A stretch of DNA of 64,000 bases from Glebionis coronaria (lineage: Eukaryota > Streptophyta > Magnoliopsida > Asterales > Asteraceae). A program made the position numbers and the translations under genes. Shown here in pieces: positions 34,308 to 46,220 of this stretch; the first letter of the stretch is position 1; the number at the start of each line of letters is the position of its first letter. The stretch covers positions 568,289,469 to 568,353,468 of the forward strand of contig CM046876.1 of the NCBI GenBank assembly GCA_025667525.1, read 5' to 3'. Under the pieces are notes generated by a model. The model did not search any database. It saw only the letters and a program-made list of their open reading frames with translations, and was not told the DNA's origin.

Positions 34308-35862
34308 TGTTACTACTGATGCTCTTTGCTTTTATATCATCAAGGTACTTTCGATGCTAAAGTGTCGGTAGATAGCGAGTGAGAGACCACAGTTAATTTT
34401 GTTTTAGCGAATTGGGATAAACGATTCAGTGAAACTCGCGTTGTTAGTGGTGCTCGATGGCCCATTATATTCTTATATAAAAAGTTTATTGAAATAATCT
34501 TTGTTTTTTGTGTGTGACCTATTTAAGTTCACAATTTGCTGACTCTTCTTGGGCGCAGTGCAGCACCAGGTATAGTGAACATTAGTTTTTCCGCATTTTG
34601 GTTTAGAGGTACAATCCTCCATTCGAGTGATAGTTTTATATATTGGTTATACTTTCACTGAACTGTTGGTAACACGAACACATCTGTAGATCACAAGTGG
34701 CAGTTTATCATCTAAACCTGTTCATAGTGACTTTTGATAGATATTTTTAACCGGTCCTCTTTCAGCATTTTGGTGTTTGGAACTGGGTAGGTGTCGGTCA
34801 GTTTTACTTTCAAGTTGTGTCGGAGAACTCATCGCAGTAGATCTAATTGCATTATCCCCTCAAGCCACAGTTATGTGGTTGGCGATTATTTTGTAATTTG
34901 GAATTGGGTAACTTAATCTTGAAGTTTGATAGCTTTCTGGGTTGAAATACATCACTGAAATTGATCTTATTAACAATATGATTTGTATAGTATAGACAAA
35001 AAAAAAACTGAATTTTTACATCTTACTTGAGTTTGTTTGTGGTCCAGTATTGATATTTTTGTATGTAGAACCATTGAGCTTGAATTTAAGTTTGTATGGC
35101 GCTTTATTTTCAAAAGTGAAAAAGATGGATTATGGAGTATTTGTTATGATTCGTGGCATTTGTTTGACTTGCTGCTAAGTTTTGCGTTTTCAACTAAATT
35201 CTTTCATATCCGAGTCAAATTCATCTGCTGGAGTTTCAAATAACCTCGCTTATTGTATGCGATTCACAACTTGCTATCTCTCTTGCGTCAACCGAGTCTG
35301 ACTTTCCATGGTCACCTGCTGTTATTGTCGGTGACATAAAAGATTGGACATCCCATCAATTTTGTAGTTTTCTTGGATTCCTCGTTTGTGTAATCGTGTT
35401 TCACACCGTGTGGCAAACATAGCTTTCAACCGTGTTGCAAATTCTGTTTGGGATGTCAATTTTCGTGTAGAAATTACCTCCATGGTAAGGAGTGATTTAG
35501 AACAAACTTTCTGGCATCGGCCATTTTGGTTCGAAAAATAAAAATAAAATCATATGCTACTGTATCAGTTTTGCTGTTCTATGAGGTTTAGTACACACCT
35601 TATTTGACTCTTTGGATTGTAAACTTTGTGAACATTATGACACTGGGACACGGTGTTTGAATTATAGACATCACATGGTTGAGAGGACTCATTATTGTAG
35701 CGTGTAATATAAAACTATCATGGTGTTTTATTAACATAAGACTTTCATAAGTTGATACTTTACACCTTGTCAATCTTTGGATTGCATGACTTGTTAACAT
35801 CGTGACACACTTGGTGTTAGTGATTAAGTTATAGGCACAACATGGTCGCAAAGAACTCGTTA
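34308..35862. other. 3' UTR and intergenic DNA with a dispersed repeat
   Basis: The 3' UTR probably ends in the first 200 bases. The rest has no gene. Parts (35026-35240 and 35610-35815) resemble 46810-47225: shared pieces include ttgagtttgtttg and a longer match from gatttgctgc-like sequence to tcaaattc. A tca-atc-tttggattg module also recurs twice within this stretch. Confidence 0.5.
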
Positions 35863-35870
35863 CATGTAAG

Positions 35871-36137
35871 CAGTGGCGGACGCAGGATATTGGGTAGTGG
35901 GGGGCAAAAATTTTTTTTGGCAATAGCAAGGCTAAAAAAACTAAAATCCGAATTAAAAATCAAGTATTTTAAATTTAAAATGGATGATTTTAAGGTTTTA
36001 GAGTGTTAAATGTCGAAATTCAATATGTGAGTGGGGGGCATTCAAAAAATGTCGAAAAATTACACTGTAATCTCGTCTTTTTGGTCGAGGTATGGGGGGC
36101 GCCGCCACCCCATACCCAATACATACATCCGCCCCTG
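35871..36137. mobile_element. hAT-type MITE with 8-bp target duplication
   Basis: Starts CAGTGGCGGACGCAG, ends CATCCGCCCCTG (inverted CAGGGGCGGATG). TSD catgtaag at 35863-35870 and 36138-36145. 267 bp, non-coding. Confidence 0.92.
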
Positions 36138-36145
36138 CATGTAAG

Positions 36146-37045
36146 GGCTCCTAATATGTAAATGAGTGTAGATAGAGGATGCTTGTTTACCTTAAAAGTA
36201 CTAATAATCATTTTCCAGTAAACCAACTAATAATCTAATATGATGTCGAGATATTTGATACGTGACAAACAGTAAGAACACAATTAGGCAATTAGGGAAA
36301 TCGAAATTGCCAGAAATCAGTTAGGATCTATCGAATTAAGAATCAAGATCGAAATGATGATTTCTATTAATCAGTTGTAACTGAATGATTACAATGATTA
36401 CCATGAGTTGGAATGGAGAGAGAAAAGGATTACCATCAAAACTAACTAACTTGGCAAATGAACTAATCAGATTATTTATACTAAGTCTTGACGGGAAAAT
36501 CAGTTACTCTGCTTTTAACCCAAGTGGTAAAATACACGTGCACCTCACGTCTCCTGAGGAAACTTGGGAGCTGAGTTCAATGTGGAAAGCTGAACATTCA
36601 GGGGACTGAAGCACATGTATATCATCTCAAGGATGTGCTTGTACCTGCTGAAAGGAGGATGAAGTTATAAACTTCTTAATGGTTAATTTCTTTGAAAAAG
36701 TGCTTAAGCAGGAGCATGAACTAAAGAGGAACCACCTAAGTAAATGTTGAGGTTTCACCGCCTCAAGGAGCATGGACTTTGGCTCTTACAACATTTATGA
36801 ATTGGATATGGAGACATGGCTTGTACGGTGTCAGGAGCGTTTTAAGTGTTTGAAAACTTGTGTGTATTTTATCTTCAGGTATTCAAAGTAGTTGAAGGGT
36901 TCAATTCTTAGAATACCCTGATTCTCGAATATTTGAAGTGATGTACTAATATGGAAATTCAATCCTCAGGACATTTTCATTTATGCACTGGTTTTGTTAA
37001 AGTTGATTTTCATGCAAAAAGGAATTGTACTAAATTGGGGAGGAT
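36146..37045. other. No gene; truncated retroelement interior likely
   Basis: Ends with a purine tract (aaattggggaggat) right against the LTR at 37046, so at least the right part is the 3' interior of a + strand Copia-type element. A possible LTR border of another element (TGATACGTGAC) lies at 36256 with a minus-strand TATAAATA near 36471. Not resolved. Confidence 0.4.
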
Positions 37046-37667
37046 TGTTGGAAATTTAGTGCAATTGTGGGATCGAGTCATACTTGTAAATGGGTTTGGA
37101 GGTACGGAGTGTACACCCATTATGTTCCTGACCCCCCTGGACTCAATATAGTGGTTGAAAGTTCATCGGGAGGAAGCTGCTCCTGGTTAGGAAGTTGCTC
37201 CTGGTTAGGACGTTGCTCCTGGTGATGCACAAAGTCTTTGTAACCTCTTTGACCAATCAATGAGGGTTGAATATTGACTTGATGACCAGGTTTATGGTCA
37301 TGTAACCACTATGCTTTCATGTAAGTAATTATGAGCTTAATTGGCCAATTAATACTCTTAATTACCTTTGACTATGAGTTACATACTTCTAGGACTAGGA
37401 TCACTATAAATAGTGATCATATTTGCATGATGAGATATACACAAACAAGAAACACTTACACGCACAGAGTTCTTGATTTGTGCCTAAAACAAGAACTAAC
37501 TCTTGGTTTTATCCCAAGGAGGTATTCATGTTAACCCAGGCATAAGGTCGAATAATCTTCTTTGGAAAGTGATTACACGACTTCAAGAGATATCCGGTAA
37601 CCATTCATTGGTACGTAGTTAGGCTATTGATTATCTTCACCCTGTTGGAACGAAGTAAACCCCAACA
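37046..37667 (+). repeat. Copia-type 3' LTR inserted in Gypsy integrase
   Basis: 622 bp with perfect 6-bp terminal inverted repeats TGTTGG … CCAACA, preceded by a polypurine tract. The TATA box lies in an inverted repeat, GATCACTAT-AA-ATAGTGATC (37399-37418). It ends exactly where the minus-strand Gypsy integrase breaks off. No 5' partner LTR was found, so the element is truncated. Confidence 0.8.
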
Positions 37668-40467
37668 TGATATGCTGTAGACATATGAAGTTTGACCTTC
37701 ACAGCTTTGAATAACTCCTTCAGAATGCACTTGTGAAAACTTTATCTCTGTCTGAAACAATGGCTTCAGGCATACCATGTAACTTATACACTGTATCCAT
37801 GAATACATGTGCAACTTGTGCAGCTGTAAAAGGATGGGACAACCCAACAAAATGAGCATATTTGCTGAGTCTATCCACTACTACCAGAATCACATCCTTA
37901 CCCTGTGACTTAGGCAAGCCTTCAATGAAGTCCATGGAGATTTGTGACCAGACTGTGTTTGGAATTGGTAGAGGTTGTAATAACCCAGGATAAGCACTCA
38001 AGTCTGGCTTACATTTTTGACAAACAAAACACTCCCTCACAAACTGCTTAACTTGCTTCCTCAAACCCTTCCAGTAAAACAAAGTGCACAAGTTATGAGT
38101 GGTGACCTTTACCCCTGAATAGCCTCCAATAGAACTTTCATGAAAATATTGCAACAATTCTTTCCTTAACTCCTCATTTTAACCCACCACAAGTTTTCCT
38201 TTTCTTAATAGTTTATTATTTTGCCATTGGTAGTGTTTCTTAACTGGTTGTCCATTCATTAAGGAAGTAATCATCATAGCAACATCTGAATCTGTTTCCC
38301 AAGTAGTTGCCACCTTCCTCATAAGATCAGTGGAGATAGTAGTCACAAACATACTAAGTAACTCAAAACTAGTAGCCAATCTTGATAAGGCATCAACTGC
38401 TCCATTGTCTACACCTTTCTTATACACCACCTCATAATCATAGCCCATAAGCTTGGGTAGCCATTTCATTTGTGCTGGAGTAGTCATCCTTTGATCAAGC
38501 AAATACTTCAAACTGAAATGGTCAGTTTTTATGATGAAATGCCTATCCAACAAATAACCTCTCCATCTTTCCAAAGCCATCAATACAACAAGGAACTCCT
38601 TCTTATAAGTGGATAGAGCTTGATGTCTCACAGACAATGTTTTGCTTAAGTATGCAATGGGATGTCCATGTTGTTGCAAAACTGCTCCCAAACCTACACC
38701 TGATGCATCAGTCTCTACCACAAAGGGTTCACTAAAATCAGGCAATCTCAACACTGGTGCTTGAATCATTGCTGATTTGAGGTTATCAAAGGAAACTTGG
38801 GCTTTTGCACTCCATTTGAAAGCATTCTTCTTTAATTGTTGAGTCAAGGGCCTACTCAGACTAGCAAAACCCTGGATAAACCTTCTATAATACCCAGTTA
38901 AGCCCAGAAATCCTCTTAATTGTTTGAGATTGGTTGGCACAGGCCACTCTTGCATTGCCTTTACCTTAGTAGGATCAGTAGAAACCCCATCAACAGATAT
39001 GACATGCCCTAAGTACTCCACATGTGTTGTGCCAAACACACATTTAGACAATTTAGCATATAACTTGTGTTGCCTCATGGTTTCCAACACCAATTTAACA
39101 TGCACTAAATGATCTGCCAAAGTGTGACTGTAAACCAATATGTCATCAAAGAATACCAAGTTGAATTTCCTAAGGAATTTCTTGAATACTTCATTCATCA
39201 AGGCTTGAAATGTAGAGGGTGCATTGGTTAAGCCAAAAGGCGTCACCAAAAACTCATAATGGCCTTCATGGGTTTTGAATGCTGTCTTAGCTACATCTTC
39301 TTCACACATTTTGATTTGGTGGTAACCAGACCTCAAGTCCAACTTTGAGAAGATAGTAGCACCATGTTATTCATCAATAAGCTCTTCAATGATAGGAATT
39401 GGAAACTTATCCTTCACTGTATACTTATTCAATTGTCTGTAATCAACACACATTCTCCATGTGTTGTCTTTCTTTTTCACCATCACTATTGGAGAAGCAA
39501 AAGGACTATTACTTGCCTTAATCACCCCTGCTTCCAATAGTTCTTTCACCATAGATTCAATAGCATCCTTTTGAGTAGGTGGATGTCTATAAGGTCTTAT
39601 GTTCACTGGCTGTGTACCTTCAACCAATGGTATTCTGTGGTCATAAGCCCTTTTTGGAGGTAATTCCTTTGGTAATTCAAATACATCAGGATAATTCTCT
39701 ACTACCATCTGCAATTCTTTTGACACAGCTTGTGACTGCTCTTGCATACTCAATAGCTGCAACCCGGTGTTTGGGTAAACACTGTACATCAATAACTCAG
39801 CACTTTCCACCTCCTTTTGTTGTTGGTTACCCTCCATCCACTGCAAAGTAGCCTTAGGTGCCCCTCTCAATACCATTATCCTTTTGTTGTACACAAATTC
39901 CATCCTGAGCTTACTAAAGTTACACTTGATATCACCTAATGCAGCTAACCATTGTATTCCCAAGACCATTTCACAAGCCCCTAAAGGTAAAATCATCATG
40001 TCAGCTTGAAATTGTTCACCCTGTAACAACCACTTGAACCCTTTGCAAGCCTTAATACTAATTAATTGCTTCCCTCCTCCCACAGTCACTGCCAAAGGAC
40101 AAGTATCTTGTAGGTTGCACCCAATTCTTTTAGCTACACCATCATCCAAGAAATTATGGGTTGATCCACAATCCACCAAGATATGCAAATCATGCTTACC
40201 CACCTTCCCAGTTACCCTTATTGTTTGGAAAGTGTTGGATCCATTCAGGGCATTCAGAGAAATTTGTGGTATCTCCTCCACCTCATTTTCAATTTCTTCC
40301 TTAGCTTCATAAAATTCCTCCTCCTCCTCTCCTAACAAAACTAAGGAGTACAACTGACCACTACACTTATGTCCAGGAGTATATTTTTGATCACAATAAA
40401 AACATAGGTTCTGAGCCTTTTTTTCATGATACTTCTTTTGGGTTAATTGTTTTCTAGGTGGAACATT
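37668..40467 (-). pseudogene. Gypsy pol (protease, RT, RNase H, integrase), broken
   Basis: Chromovirus-like order on the minus strand. Zinc knuckle CFYCDQKYTPGHKC (about 40410). Protease LVDCGSTHNFL. RT from YRQLNKYTVKDKFPIPI to VFFDDILVYS. RNase H VVETDASGVGLGAVL. Integrase HHCC finger (H…H…CFVCQKC) and core up to VSDRDKVFTSAF, which loses frame near 37721 and is cut at 37668. In-frame TAA at 39369-39367 (a Leu position in relatives) and at 38181-38179 (a Lys position). Most sequence is well kept, so the decay is recent. The catalytic Glu of integrase and everything beyond it are absent. Confidence 0.9.
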
Positions 40468-40790
40468 CAGTGGCGGAGCTTGAAGATTTTTGTTAGGAGG
40501 GTCGAGATTAAAGAAAATTTTGTTTGATGAACTAGTAATGTACAAACAATGAAACTATGATGGATATAGCACTTCTGCTATAAGGAATTCCCTCAAAAAT
40601 ACAATCCCAGTATACTAGTTTACTGCTTATAGAGAACTTTTGGGCCATGTAAACAATGGGTTGACAATTTTAAAAGGGCCAGTTAATGAAACTACAATAT
40701 TTATCTATGTTAAATATAAGAAATTACAATATAAGCCCATACTCTAGGAGCTCCAGGGCCCTTCCTGGTCCTGCAATAGCTCCGCCCGTG
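40468..40790. mobile_element. hAT-type MITE inserted in Gypsy gag
   Basis: Starts CAGTGGCGGAGC, ends GCTCCGCCCGTG. TSD ggaacatt at 40460-40467 and 40791-40798. 323 bp. Removing one TSD and the element would restore continuity of the gag frame, so the insertion postdates the Gypsy element. Confidence 0.92.
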
Positions 40791-41572
40791 GGAACATTGG
40801 AAGGAATGTTGGGTTTAGGCTTCCATCCATTCACTAGTGCAGGTAGAGCTAATAGTAGAGCCTTATTAGTACTTGTATTGGCCATATTATTTCCAAACTT
40901 TTGACCATTAACAAAAGTAGATCCATAAACTTTGTTCTTCTTCAGAGCATTCATGGTAGCTTCTTAAAAATTAGTTAATTTGTAAGCTACAGCCAAAGTT
41001 TTTGGTTCAAACATCCTAACCCCCATTTCAAGCTCTGATGGTAATCCACCCAAGAAAAAATTCACAGCATGCTCTTCACTTATCTCACATCTACTTAACA
41101 ATGTATCAAAAGTATTTTGGTACTCTCTTGCACTATTTTCATACTTCACATTCCTAATCTGACTAATAGGATCATCAAAAACAGTACCAAATCTCTGTAA
41201 TATAGCAGCCTTATACACCTCCCAACTAACATTCTCCCCATTGAGTTTAATAAACTGCTTGTGCCATAATAAGGGTGTATCAGATAGATGAACTGAAACC
41301 AAACGTACCTTCTGATGCTCAGCAACATCATCAAGGGAAAAGAACTGTTCACATTTGTAAATCCATCCTTTAACATCATCTTCCAAGAACCTTGGAAACT
41401 CCAATTTTGTCATTCGGGTGAACTGATGATGGTTTCTTGGTTCGTCGTTAGCGGGAATCAATCTTTCCACCAAATTCTTTAACTGAGCAATCTCATTCCG
41501 CATTGTAGCAACCGTATCTTCCATGGCTCTCCCATCATCAAGGTTCGGATTGGTTCTTGTTGCAGGTGCCAT
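40791..41572 (-). pseudogene. Gypsy gag, interrupted by a MITE
   Basis: ATG at 41572-41570 (MAPATRTNPNLDDGRAMED). Contains the gag core: FPRFLEDDVKGWIYKCEQFF, LSDTPLLWHKQFIKL, ILQRFGTVFDDPISQIRNV, FFLGGLPSELEMGVRMF. A TAA at 40966-40964 sits where relatives have Gln, then the frame continues to the MITE junction. Upstream, TGGCGCCAAATTCTG (about 41595) may be the primer site. Confidence 0.85.
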
Positions 41573-42409
41573 GGTTTCCAACAGAATTTGGCGCCAAAAT
41601 CAAGAAATGACCAAGAACTGACAAAAACAAGCAATCAACTGAAAAGAAAGATCGAAATAATCTCCCAACAAACTTTTTGGGTTGGCCTTGTAGTGGCCAT
41701 ATCAACCTCTTAAAAAAAATATTTTACAAGGTTTAAGTTTGTGTGGGTTTAAACCTCTTATCAAAAAATCAAGTAACAAGTATAACCAAGTTCAAACTAA
41801 GAGAGGAGGGTGTCACGGCGCAGCCACCCTCGTCGAGCTGAGGTGGCAGGCTCGCCGCCCCTCTCCGGTTCTCGTTGGCACACCCGCACCCCTCACTTGT
41901 CGAGCATTCGTCGCTGCAGCGGTGAGGCAACAACGAGATGAAAGAAGGATTTTTTTTCCTTTTTCTTCAGTTTTCAAAGTTTGGTATTTATCATTATTGG
42001 GTTTAAATTTTTTAATTTTTATAATATTTTAGAATGTTTTTAATTTAAGATTGGATCTTTATTTTTGTAGTATATTTTAATTTATGTATTTGTATTTTTT
42101 AATTTAATAAAATAAATTTTAATAATTTTAATTTTAATTTATGTGAAAATGAAAAAAGATAAAATAAAATATAGTGGTGAGGCCAAAGTGAAGAAAGGTT
42201 GACTTACCATGAGTGTAGGGTATTTTGGTTAGTTGTTTCGTATTGATGTAACGCTCTGTAGAGACAAAATGGAGAGATTTTGCCTCTATGGCGGTCTCTT
42301 TAAACCTGGTTCAAAACAAACTTTTCAAGAGTCCTTTTTTACCTTGTATTTTTCATCATAAATTAGGGTAAGCTAAACAAATCTTATTAGTAGACAAGTT
42401 CAAATCCTA
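41573..42409. other. No gene; GC-rich island in AT-rich DNA
   Basis: A GC-rich segment (about 41805-41940) rich in CGCC/GTCG sits between AT-rich flanks. No 5' LTR for the Gypsy relic could be recognised here. A 97-codon frame over the island shows no known domain. Confidence 0.4.
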
Positions 42410-42505
42410 GAAATGACATCTAAGCTAAATTTGTATTCACAATCCATTCAACATTGGTCACATCACATGTCTTCTAATTTGTATCTTAACATGAATTTAA
42501 GTGTT
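42410..42505. repeat. Left copy of a ~91-96 bp direct repeat
   Basis: Matches 43817-43907 with three substitutions and one 5-base indel. The pair flanks the Gypsy fragment 42506-43816. Confidence 0.92.
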
Positions 42506-43816
42506 CGCGTATGTGTTTGGAACACATGACACGATCCGGAACGTACAAATCGTCCGAGAGGCACTAGCGCAAGTCAAATGAAAAAGTCAACATACACACA
42601 CCCGAGAAAATAGGAAGGGTGTCCCCAATTGGGCCGACCGAAGCCCATCACCACTCCCGGCCTTTTAGGGATTTGACTAGTATAAATATCCCCTTTGGGT
42701 CCAAGGTTCAGGTTAACTCTTTTACCCTTATTATATTACTTTCATTATTATATTCATATATCTCCCTTTCGGATTTTATCCTTTACTTGCTCTCACGGCT
42801 GAGCTTGGTCTAGGTTCTCACACCCGGACGAGGCTAACGCGTTTACTTTGGTTTCAGGCAAACCGAAGCGAACATCACCTTAGGTCCGAACAGGTCTTAC
42901 CATTCGGACCCCCGCAAGAAATTGCACGAACATTTGGCGCCATCCGTGGGACTTGATATTCTACCTACCAGTTGCTTAGAATGACAGGTCCTACTCCTCC
43001 TATCACTCTGACAGGTCCTAAGTTTCCCATCAACTTGACCTCACAGGATAATCAAAATCTCACAAGGGAGCAACTCGAGCAACACATCTCGGCCTTGCGA
43101 TTACTAGTCAAGGAACATAACCGGAATGCTGTAGCACCAGTCCGTCTAAGTTTCAATGAGGAATACGAAGGAAGCAGTAACACTAAGATAGTAAGGGGGA
43201 AGGTGGTATCTGATGCAGATTTAAAGAAACCTTTCAAGGAAGCAGTCAAATCTCCTCTCACTCAAAGAATCATTGACTTTGCCGGACCCGAATACAAGAT
43301 GCCGGTTAATGTCAAGACATACGACGGTATGGGAGATCCGGAAGATCATTTGAACCGCTTCACATGAGCTGTCAATTCCGGAGAGTGACCAATGCCGGTT
43401 TGGTGCAGGATGTTCCAACAGACATTATAGGGGGGAGCACGAGGATGGTTTGAAAGCTTGGAAACAGACAACATTGATGAATGGGCCGACTTAAGGAAGG
43501 CATTTACCAAGAGATACTCGATCCGGAAGCGATGTCATAAGGGCCCTCACGAGATAACCAAGATTGTAAGGAAAGCAAATGAATCACTCACGGACTTTAA
43601 AGAGAGATGGACAATAGAAGTTGGTCTTATCCATGGAGTTCCGGAGATTTCGGCATTCATGGATTCAGTCAAGAGCCCCGAACTAGCTAAGAGATATTCT
43701 GACAAAGCCCCGGAATCAGTAGATGAAATGATGGAAAGATTGGATGATTTCGTCCGAGCAAAAGAAGCATTCGCCAACACTAAGCTACCAAAAAGAGAAG
43801 GATCCAAGCAATATAG
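42506..43816 (+). mobile_element. Gypsy 5' fragment (partial LTR, primer site, part of gag)
   Basis: An LTR region with TATA box TATAAATA at 42681-42688 ends GCACGAACA, followed by primer site TGGCGCCATCCGTGGGA (42935-42951) and the first part of gag. It stops abruptly inside gag. There is no 3' LTR and no short target duplication; instead it sits between long direct repeats. Confidence 0.85.
42981..43816 (+). pseudogene. Truncated Gypsy gag
   Basis: ATG at 42981 (MTGPTPPITLTGPKFPINL). Gag core VKTYDGMGDPEDHLNRF is followed by a TGA near 43365 and further stops, resuming in another frame at 43458 (LRKAFTKRYSIRKRCHK, ESLTDFKERWTIE, SVDEMMERLDDFVRAKEAF). The coding sequence breaks off at the right direct repeat. 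Distantly related to the gag of the 7600-16118 element. Confidence 0.85.
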
Positions 43817-43907
43817 GAAATGACATCTAAGATAAATTTGTGTTTACAATCCATTCAACATTGGTCACATGTCTTCTAATTTGTATCTTAACATGAATTT
43901 AAGTGTT
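43817..43907. repeat. Right copy of the ~91-96 bp direct repeat
   Basis: See 42410-42505; it lacks the 5-base catca segment of the left copy. Confidence 0.92.
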
Positions 43908-44311
43908 TAGTTTACTAAACACTCCTCTTATTTAGTATTAGTAACAAAAATAAACTCTATTATAACGTTTTACTGTCAATATTCACTAGTTACATTTCGA
44001 GGGTAAGGGAAGGAGTTTATAATATATTTGGTGATTAAAATCCGAAAATCGTCTGGACCGAAAAGCGTTTGGGTCCAAAACAAAGAACCGGACCAAAAGT
44101 TGCACACGTCTGGTTCGGTTGAACAAAACATAATAGTCAATTGTATGTAAGATTAAACCGAATCAAACCGAGAACCAAAAATGAAGACAATGATGAACTG
44201 ATGACCGAAACAAAATATGTTCAGTCCGGTTTCTCGATCCAATTCGATCGGCGATATATAATTTATTTAATAACATGAATCATAATTTTTGTTTAAGGCA
44301 CTTAATTATTG
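43908..44311. other. No gene seen
   Basis: Repetitive-looking ggttcgg/accgaa words (44050-44240) suggest an old MITE; ends not defined. Confidence 0.35.
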
Positions 44312-45447
44312 GATGGATTAGCTGGAGCCCAAGTGGAGAGAACATGGGCCTAAAAGTACTAATAAGAAAACAGTGAAGAAGAAGAAATCATAGTGTTATT
44401 ATTACATCGGAATATCATCCAACAAAACATCTCTTCTTCTGCATCAAGAGGTACTGTTCCTTAATTCCCCCAATCTATACTTTTAATCCTACCTTTTGAT
44501 ATTTGTTTCTGCTTATACAGCCGCCTTATAGCTTATTTGATTTTGGCTTATGTTTCATAAGCTCATTTTTTCTGACTTATTCTGAAACTTTGTTTATACA
44601 GATTTATTATGACATACTAGTAATAAACATATAAGCTGAAAAGTTTCGAAATAAGCCACAAAATTGAGCTTATTAAACATAAGTCCAAAACCAATAAGCC
44701 AAACCCCTTAGCTTGTTGAATTCTAATTGATTCTGCTAACTTTTAGATCTTTTTTATTACTGTAGTAAATTATATAAAATTCACTTTGTTTTAAAGATCT
44801 GCTATAGTTTTTTTTCTTTCTGAAATGTTGAGATCTCGTATTAATTGTTAACTTGTGGTTATAGTAGTAGAAGGGGATATTGGTCATAGCTGATTCCCCA
44901 CCCGTTCCGTGCTTTTTTCCAGGTGATTGCCCTTAAGGCCGTAAGAGGTTATGCTTTTGTTGGTTTTGGATAGTTTTAGGGCCAGTGAGGTTTGATTTTT
45001 GTATAGTCTTGCTGTAATTCCGATTATCTCACTAGTTTCTAGTGCTCTAGGTATCATGAGTCATGACACTCATAACATTGAAAACCGGACACACTAAAAG
45101 ACACCAAAAGACACACCGAAAATGCAAATTCAGAGTCATTGGTGCAACGCTGAGGCCTTCATGGCATAACCCTATATAAATGCCTTAAAGAAAAGTAAAT
45201 GGGGATCTTAGTACGATGGAATTTGACAAAATCGGTCGGGATAAGCCAATGCCTTTGTACTTGTTTAGAATTGTTAAACTTTTACTGAGGTGGGATCAGG
45301 TTAATACAGCAAACTATAAGCTGTATAACACCTTTATGAATCCAAACTCACCAATCTAATCAATTAGAAACTCTTTTCTAGCTTCCAGAAAACTATTCAG
45401 TGTTAATTCATCACAAACTACAATCATTAAAGTTTATTAGCAGCATG

Positions 45448-46220
45448 TGCTACGAACCTATCCCATACTAGGCTCGTATCAGTGCATAAGTCCAAGTGTA
45501 GAACTCACTCAAAAGCTAGCTTGTTTGAGGAGGGGACACCTAGAGATTATAAACCATCAACCAATCCCATACTTGGTCGATGTGGGATCGTAACAATACC
45601 CCAGGCTTCAAGAGACAACGTCCTCATTGGTCACAGCTATGTTGGTCACGGTTGGCACTGGGGGTGTCAATAAACTTGACCCGAGTATATTCGGGTCGGG
45701 TTACTCGGGTCAATCAGGTCAACCCGATTCACCTGAATTCATAATCGGGTCAAATAGTTTGTTCGGGTCAACCCGATTGACCCGAGTAATATTTTTTATT
45801 TTTAAATAAATTTTATATAATTTCTAATTAAAAGAAGTAAAAAAAAGTTTTTTTTAATATTTGACCCGTATTCGTGTTGACCCGACCCGAACCCGACCAA
45901 CCCGACCCGATTCGCACCCCTCTTTGGGTCCAAGCCACCACTCTGAGCTCGTTGGTCACGGCTATGATGGTCACGTTTGGCACCCTTCTTTTTTCGGGAC
46001 CAAGCCACCACTCCACAGGCCACCACTCCGAGTGTTGGAACCTCGAAAGGTAAGGCTAGCTCTGATACCAATTGATACGAACCTATCCCATACTAGGCTC
46101 GTATCAGTTCATAAGTCAAGCGTAGAACTCACTAAAAAAGCTGGCTTGTTTGAGGAGGGGACGCCTAAACATTATAAACCATCAACCAATCCCATACTTG
46201 GCCGATGTGGGATCGCAACA
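45448..46220 (-). mobile_element. TRIM (small non-coding LTR element)
   Basis: 773 bp. LTRs of 148 bp at 45448-45595 and 46073-46220. On the minus strand each begins TGTT(A/G)CGATCCCACATCG and ends CGTA(T/G)CA. The primer site GGTATCAGAGC-type (minus strand, 46059-46070) sits two bases inside the 5' LTR, and a G-rich tract (CTTGAAGCCTGGGGTAT) abuts the 3' LTR. Interior 477 bp, no coding frame. Target duplicate imperfect (gcatg/atatg). Confidence 0.88.
45658..45922. mobile_element. Probable MITE inside the TRIM interior
   Basis: Ends GGGGTGTCAAT and ATTCGCACCCC are inverted with two mismatches. The interior is full of gggtcaacccga-type words near both ends. No clean target duplication found. 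Confidence 0.55.

Noticed and set aside
35600..35929. 109-codon minus-strand frame
   Set aside because: It covers the dispersed repeat and runs into the MITE; no protein pattern.
36256..36793. Minus-strand Gypsy LTR
   Set aside because: TG/CA-like ends and a TATA box can be picked out, but no partner LTR or target duplicate supports it.
41739..42032. 97-codon frame on the GC-rich island
   Set aside because: No start context, domain or conserved pattern; ends in T-rich sequence giving Phe/Leu runs.
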